In this document: piece after piece, positions 59,308 to 64,000 of the stretch | Layout: the number at the start of each line of letters is the position of its first letter | Position numbering within the stretch: position 1 is the first letter of the stretch | Origin: JAGOEY01 sp017997515 | GTDB lineage: Bacteria; Pseudomonadota; Gammaproteobacteria; Burkholderiales; Burkholderiaceae_C | NCBI GenBank assembly: GCA_026314275.1 | Contig: CP111109.1 | Location: 1,054,001 to 1,118,000, forward strand | Direction of reading: 5' to 3' | Length of the DNA: 64,000 nt | Program-made: the position numbers and the translations under genes | The notes under the pieces: generated by a model | Databases searched by the model: none | The model's input: only the letters and a program-made list of their open reading frames with translations | Told to the model about the DNA's origin: nothing

Positions 59308-61659
59308 ATGAAAATTTTGAAAGTCATCCATGGCTACCCGATGCGATACAACGCAGGATCGGAGGTCTACAGCCAAACGCTTTGCCAGGGGTTGGCAGAT
59401 CGACATGAGGTTCACGTCTTTACCCGTGAGGAAGATTCGTTCGCTCCTGATTACCGCCTCAGAACGGAACTGGACCCTGACGATGCTCGGATCACGCTGC
59501 ATCTGGTAAACAACCCACGCAACAAGGACCGCTATCGAGTTGCCGGAATCGATCAGCGTTTTGCCGAACTGCTGGATCGCCTCCAGCCTGACATTGTTCA
59601 TGTCGGGCATCTCAACCATTTGTCGACATCATTGTTGGTTGAAGCGTCCAGCCGCGAGATTCCCATTGTCTACACCCTTCACGACTACTGGGTCATGTGT
59701 CCACGTGGTCAGTTCATGCAAACACTCCCGGAGGATCCACACAATCTTTGGGCCGCCTGTGATGGTCAGGAGGACAGGAAGTGTGCGGAGCGCTGTTACT
59801 CACGATATTTCAGTGGCGCTCCCGAGGAACATGCCCTTGACATGTCTTATTGGACCCAATGGGTGGGTCGGCGAATGAGTCACATGCGGGAGATGACAGA
59901 GTTGGTCGATGTCTTTGTGGCTCCAGCGCGGTATCTGCTGGAGCGATATCGGAATGACTTTGGCCTGCCAGCAGCGAAGTTGAAGTACCTGGACTACGGT
60001 TTTGACCAAAAGCGATCTGAGGGACGGTCACGTGCCTCGGGCGAGCCGATGACCTTCGGCTATATCGGCACTCACATTCCCGCTAAAGGCATTCACGATT
60101 TGATTCGTGCCTTTGGCCAGTTACGTGGTGATGCCATCTTGCGGATCTGGGGGCGTCATAGAGGGCAGGACACGGAAGCGCTGAAAGCCCTGGCTCGGGA
60201 CCTTCCTGACGGACTTGTGGATCGTGTCGAATGGATGCCTGAGTATCGAAATCAGGACATTGTTCGAGACGTCTTTGACAAGGTAGATGCGATTGTCGTG
60301 CCATCGGTCTGGGTTGAAAACTCACCCCTAGTCATTCATGAGGCGCAACAGGCCAGAGTGCCGATCATCACTGCAAACGCGGGCGGAATGGGCGAGTATG
60401 TTGAGCACGAAGTCAATGGTCTTTTGTTCGAGCATCGATCACACCAGGCACTTACGAAGCAGATGCAACGATTGATCGACGAGCCAGGTTTGCTGGGTCG
60501 TCTGGGTCAGCGTGGCTATCTCTTCAGCGAGAGTGGGCAGATCCCCCCCATTGATGAACACGTTAGAGACATCGAGGCCTTGTATGAATCGCTGATTCGG
60601 CGTCGAGATCGGACGCGCATACAGTCCACAGATGGACCATGGCGCATCACGTTTGATACCAATCCTGACACCTGCAACTTGAAGTGCGTCATGTGCGAAG
60701 AGCACTCGCCTCACAGCCCCTTGCAGGAACAGCGCAAGGCCCGTGGTCAGGCTCGTCGGATCATGCCTGTTCGATTGATCGAGCAAGTGCTGGAGCAGGC
60801 AGTCCCTCATGGCTTGCGCGAGATCATTCCCTCCACCATGGGCGAGCCGCTTGCCTACGATGATTTCGATCGGATCCTAGAGTTGTGCGAACAGCATGGC
60901 ATCAAGTTAAATCTCACGACCAACGGTACGTTTCCAAGACTGGGTGCCAAGGCATGGGCCGAGCGCATCGTTCCCGTGACATCGGACGTCAAGATCTCCT
61001 GGAACGGGGCCACCCAGGCCACCCAGGAAGCCATCATGATTGGTGCTCGCTGGGACACGATGCTTCGGAACGTTCGGGACTTCATCGCTGTTCGTGATGC
61101 TCACGCGGCGAGAGGCGGACATCGTTGTCGAGTGACCTTTCAGATGACCTTTCTGAAGTCCAACGTTGGCGAGTTGGCTGACATAGTGCGACTTGCCGTC
61201 GAACTGGGTGTGGATCGCCTGAAGGGGCATCACCTTTGGGCGCATTTCAAGCAGATTGAGAACCTATCAATGCGCCACAGTCCGGCGTCAATACAGCGGT
61301 GGAATGAGGCGGTGATGGAGGCGCGTCAGGCAGTCTCTGAGCGGATGTTGCCCAATGGTAAGCCGCTCTTGCTGGAGAACATCTTTCTTCTGGACGAGGG
61401 GGCCTTGACCGATCTTGCGCCAGAGGGGGGCTGTCCCTTCCTGGGACAGGAGGCCTGGGTGAGCGCCGAGGGGCGCTTTGACCCCTGTTGCGCACCAGAT
61501 GCACAGCGTCGATCATTGGGTGAGTTCGGCAATCTCCATGGCCAAGGCATCATCGAGATTTGGAAAGGTAAGGGCTATCGAGACTTGCAATCCACCTACA
61601 GGAACAAGACCCTGTGTTTAGGCTGCAACATGCGCAAGCCTGTGGAAGGTGTGACATGA
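59308..61659 (+). CDS. GT4 glycosyltransferase-radical SAM/SPASM fusion protein
   Basis: The 783-residue protein joins two enzymes. Residues 1 to about 425 form a GT-B GT4 glycosyltransferase (GYPMRYNAGSEVYSQTL, PDIVHVGHLNHL, TFGYIGTHIPAKGIHDLIRA, VPSVWVENSPLVIHEAQ). Residues about 445-783 form a radical SAM domain with the cluster motif CNLKCVMC (Cys456, 460, 463) and a SPASM-type region (first Cys about 709, CPFLGQE; DPCC; terminal CLGC, Cys770 and 773). No membrane helix is evident. Its stop overlaps the next start (ATGA). Such fusions are unusual; it could modify and glycosylate the same substrate. Confidence 0.9.
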   Translation: MKILKVIHGYPMRYNAGSEVYSQTLCQGLADRHEVHVFTREEDSFAPDYRLRTELDPDDARITLHLVNNPRNKDRYRVAGIDQRFAELLDRLQPDIVHVGHLNHLSTSLLVEASSREIPIVYTLHDYWVMCPRGQFMQTLPEDPHNLWAACDGQEDRKCAERCYSRYFSGAPEEHALDMSYWTQWVGRRMSHMREMTELVDVFVAPARYLLERYRNDFGLPAAKLKYLDYGFDQKRSEGRSRASGEPMTFGYIGTHIPAKGIHDLIRAFGQLRGDAILRIWGRHRGQDTEALKALARDLPDGLVDRVEWMPEYRNQDIVRDVFDKVDAIVVPSVWVENSPLVIHEAQQARVPIITANAGGMGEYVEHEVNGLLFEHRSHQALTKQMQRLIDEPGLLGRLGQRGYLFSESGQIPPIDEHVRDIEALYESLIRRRDRTRIQSTDGPWRITFDTNPDTCNLKCVMCEEHSPHSPLQEQRKARGQARRIMPVRLIEQVLEQAVPHGLREIIPSTMGEPLAYDDFDRILELCEQHGIKLNLTTNGTFPRLGAKAWAERIVPVTSDVKISWNGATQATQEAIMIGARWDTMLRNVRDFIAVRDAHAARGGHRCRVTFQMTFLKSNVGELADIVRLAVELGVDRLKGHHLWAHFKQIENLSMRHSPASIQRWNEAVMEARQAVSERMLPNGKPLLLENIFLLDEGALTDLAPEGGCPFLGQEAWVSAEGRFDPCCAPDAQRRSLGEFGNLHGQGIIEIWKGKGYRDLQSTYRNKTLCLGCNMRKPVEGVT

Positions 61660-63326
61660 ACTGGGCAGATCTGATCGTCTCACCTTGTGGCACCCACCAC
61701 CTTTTAAGCAATGCGCCAGCGTACTCAGAACGCTTTGAGGAGGTTCTGAAGTTTCACTCAACTGGCTTGGCCTCAGTGCGATTCGGTGGTCTTGCTTGGC
61801 ACATCCAACCTGATGGCACGCCGGCCTATGTCCAGCGGTTCAACCGGACATTCGGATTCTATGAGGGCTTGGCCGCAGTCGTGGCGGAGGAGGGGGCTTT
61901 TCACATCACCCACAGAGGAGAGGCAGTCTATTCCGATCGATACGAGTGGTGTGGCAATTTCCAAGGCGGCCATTGTCCTGTTAGGACCACTGATGGCACC
62001 TACCTGCACATTACCCACGATGGTCGGCCAGCCTACACCGAGCGCTGGAGGTATGTCGGCGATTTTCGCGATGCCGTTGCAGTTGTGCAGTCTGATGACG
62101 GTCGCTCCACTCACATCAACACGCATGGTGTGAAGATCCATGACGTTTGGTTCGAAGACCTGGATGTTTTTCACAAAGGTTTTGCCAGAGCCAAAGATTC
62201 GCGCGGTTGGATGCACATCGACACACAAGGGCGACCGATCTATGAGCGGCGTTTTTCCTCTGTTGAGCCCTTCTACAACGGACAGTCGCGTGTCGAGACG
62301 TTTTGCGGTGGCTTGGAGGTCATTGACGAGCTTGGTTTGACCGTGGCGGTTCTGCGCGTGCCACGTCGGTCCGAATTCGCTTCGCTGTCTGGTGACATGG
62401 TTGGATTCTGGCGCACTCAGACCATTGCGTCGGCAGTAGAGCTTGGTGTGTTTGAAGTCTTGCCAGCCACTACGACCGCCATCGCCCAAAAGTTGCAGCT
62501 GCACTCCGATCGTTTGGTTCGCTTGCTTCGCGCCTTGAGTGAGTTAAACCTTATTCAGGAAGTGTCGGGGGTGTGGCGAGCAACAGAGCGTGGATCATAT
62601 TTGCGTCATGATCATCCTCTGACTTTGTCACACGCGGCCCTGGAGTTTGGCCACCACTTTTCCGTGATGTGGCGGAAGCTACCCACAGCGTTAAGAAGGA
62701 AGGGGGAGTGGACCTCTCCCGACATCTTCGGCATGTTGGCGTCGGACCCCAAGAGAGGAGAGCTACATCATCAGATGCTTCGCAGTTATGCGCTTCATGA
62801 CTATTCATGCGTTCCAGCTGCTTTGAGTTTGGTGGGCACTGAGCGCGTGATTGATGCCGGTGGCGGCTTGGGTGATTTGGCCGATGTGTTGCTGACTCGG
62901 TATCCCGCTCTTGATTTGACTGTGCTGGATCGGCCAGAAGTGATTCAGCAAGCCCGCGCGATACAGCCTCGACGAGAGCAGATCACATGGCTTGCAAGAG
63001 ACTTCTTTGGTGACTGGGCCACCTACGCGGATGTTGTGGTGATGGCACGCGTCCTTCACGATTGGGATGACGCGGACGCACTTCGCATCTTGGTCCGTGC
63101 TCGGGAAAGTATGCCAAGAGGCGGACGCTTGCATATTGTCGAAATGGTTTTATCCGATGGCGATCCCAGCGGGGCACTTTGCGATCTTCATTTGTTGATG
63201 GTCACGGGCGGGCGCGAGCGTACTTTGGCCCAGTACGAGGACTTGTTGGTTCGTAGCGGCTTTAAGCTCAAGGAGACGAAACGCTTGAACGCTTTGTCCT
63301 CGATTTTGATCGGTGAGGCGGCGTGA
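61656..63326 (+). CDS. WG-repeat/O-methyltransferase fusion protein
   Basis: The 556-residue protein starts at ATG 61656, overlapping the previous stop. Residues about 30-240 contain roughly five ~38-residue WG-like repeats with the pattern HI-x-G-x3-Y-x2-R-F/W followed by F-x2-G-x-A (for example WHIQPDGTPAYVQRF, HITHDGRPAYTERW, HIDTQGRPIYERRF). Residues about 245-556 match plant/bacterial class I O-methyltransferases: a dimerisation region, then VIDAGGGLGDLADVLL and a late ARVLHDWDDADALRIL. It is coupled to the downstream phosphatase (GTGA). Confidence 0.88.
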   Translation: MNWADLIVSPCGTHHLLSNAPAYSERFEEVLKFHSTGLASVRFGGLAWHIQPDGTPAYVQRFNRTFGFYEGLAAVVAEEGAFHITHRGEAVYSDRYEWCGNFQGGHCPVRTTDGTYLHITHDGRPAYTERWRYVGDFRDAVAVVQSDDGRSTHINTHGVKIHDVWFEDLDVFHKGFARAKDSRGWMHIDTQGRPIYERRFSSVEPFYNGQSRVETFCGGLEVIDELGLTVAVLRVPRRSEFASLSGDMVGFWRTQTIASAVELGVFEVLPATTTAIAQKLQLHSDRLVRLLRALSELNLIQEVSGVWRATERGSYLRHDHPLTLSHAALEFGHHFSVMWRKLPTALRRKGEWTSPDIFGMLASDPKRGELHHQMLRSYALHDYSCVPAALSLVGTERVIDAGGGLGDLADVLLTRYPALDLTVLDRPEVIQQARAIQPRREQITWLARDFFGDWATYADVVVMARVLHDWDDADALRILVRARESMPRGGRLHIVEMVLSDGDPSGALCDLHLLMVTGGRERTLAQYEDLLVRSGFKLKETKRLNALSSILIGEAA

Positions 63327-63982
63327 CTGTCCTGATGAACTCAGCTGTGAAGCGCACCTTACGCTTGATTCAGTTCGTCCCGGCAGACTCCCCTGTTGCG
63401 CTGCTCATCAGGCACTCCGCTCGGGATGAAATCCCCGATGGAGGCACAGGCATGGAGTTGCCACTCAATGATCTGGGCATTCGCCTGTGCCAAGAGTTAG
63501 GTCGTGAGTTGGTGGGGCGGGTTAGGTCTGCTCGGTCAAGCCCCGTTCTCCGGTGCGTGCAGACTGCCGAGTTGTTGGGCCAAGCTGCGGATACGGATGG
63601 AGAAGTCATATTGGACAAACGACTCGGCGCACCTGGTGCCTATGTTCTGGACGAACAATTAGCTTGGGGCAACTGGTTGGCGCATGGTAACGAAGGAGTA
63701 ATCCAACATCTGGTTTCAGGAGCAGGGGCATTGCCCGGCATGGCTGATCCGGCCCAGGCGGCGAATGATCTCATTGAGCATTTGCTTGCGTGCGCTGGGG
63801 TCGAACCTGGCCTGCATCTGTTCATTTCACATGATTCGATCGTGACGCCCACAGTGGCTCGAGCGTTTGGCCAAGACATACCCAAAAGTCACTGGCCGGA
63901 GTACCTAGACGCTTCTGCATTCTGGCGACAACAGAATGGTCGGGTGGTGGCATATCGAGATATCGTCCAAGATGATTTGTAG
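63323..63982 (+). CDS. Histidine phosphatase family protein
   Basis: The 219-residue protein starts at GTG 63323, overlapping the preceding stop. Catalytic residues of the branch are present: LLIRHSARDE (the RHG motif reads RHS), SSPVLRCVQTAELL (second Arg) and the late His in FISHDSIVTP. It could dephosphorylate a sugar phosphate or another intermediate of the operon. The final gene visible before the window end. Confidence 0.85.
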   Translation: MTVLMNSAVKRTLRLIQFVPADSPVALLIRHSARDEIPDGGTGMELPLNDLGIRLCQELGRELVGRVRSARSSPVLRCVQTAELLGQAADTDGEVILDKRLGAPGAYVLDEQLAWGNWLAHGNEGVIQHLVSGAGALPGMADPAQAANDLIEHLLACAGVEPGLHLFISHDSIVTPTVARAFGQDIPKSHWPEYLDASAFWRQQNGRVVAYRDIVQDDL

Positions 63983-64000
63983 GCACTGGTACGACCGTAG

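Noticed and set aside
1..64000. CRISPR array, insertion sequence, integrase or prophage genes
   Set aside because: No regularly spaced direct repeats with unique spacers, no transposase or integrase motif, and no phage structural genes were found. The interspersed repeats are dispersed rather than arrayed.

Overview
The window is chromosomal DNA from a betaproteobacterium, most likely family Comamonadaceae (Rhodoferax/Albidiferax/Polaromonas-like). The grounds are high GC in the backbone, a Burkholderiales-type terminal oxidase cluster (ctaC-ctaD-small ORF-ctaG-DUF2970-ctaE ... SURF1-ctaA-ctaB-SCO), a Bug-family receptor, and two interspersed repeat families of a kind I associate with Comamonadaceae. 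The genus is inference; no rRNA is present.

Layout. 1-7.5 kb: envelope and housekeeping genes (YqjD-like tail, BON lipoprotein, MipA, YgjP peptidase), then a leftward operon of two M16 proteins (one catalytic, one lacking the zinc site), rsmD, coaD and an MBL-fold lipoprotein. 7.5-9.4 kb: ftsY, broken by a one-base deletion in a G run so that it reads into the downstream esterase. 9.5-19.3 kb: three non-canonical Hsp70 proteins (a YegD-like one and a DUF2760/Hsp70/Hsp70-DUF3731 operon), plus an Mpo1-like protein, a RES/Xre toxin-antitoxin pair split by a 104-bp palindromic element, and small proteins. 19.8-22.3 kb: a lower-GC three-gene accessory operon (PD-(D/E)XK-like protein, Hanks-type kinase, unknown 384-aa protein), a candidate undescribed defence or stress module. 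22.6-23.7 kb: rpoH behind a perfect CIRCE operator. 23.7-28.2 kb: a Bug receptor and a HAD-UbiA / SMR-like / GT-C module for lipid-linked pentose transfer. 28.3-38.3 kb: cytochrome c oxidase (aa3 type with a cytochrome c domain on subunit II) and assembly factors, including a 38-aa small protein. 38.5-57.7 kb: BioC-like protein, ComF, TrmL, orphan ParA, KefF/KefC pair, TetR, TauE, thiolase, dihaem cytochrome c, a MoxR-VWA pair and the TamA-TamB translocation pair. 57.8 kb: tRNA-Arg(CCT). 58.4-64 kb: a lower-GC, translationally coupled operon (sugar epimerase, GT4-radical SAM fusion, WG-repeat/O-methyltransferase fusion, histidine phosphatase), the second candidate for an undescribed system.

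Across the window a ~55-bp repeat (13 copies recognised) lies both between genes and inside reading frames. Inside genes it supplies two signal peptides, two Hsp70 linkers and an Hsp70 N-terminus. A second ~100-bp repeat has three copies between genes. Two apparent frameshifts (ftsY, SURF1) both fit one base lost from a homopolymer, so assembly error must be excluded before interpreting them biologically.
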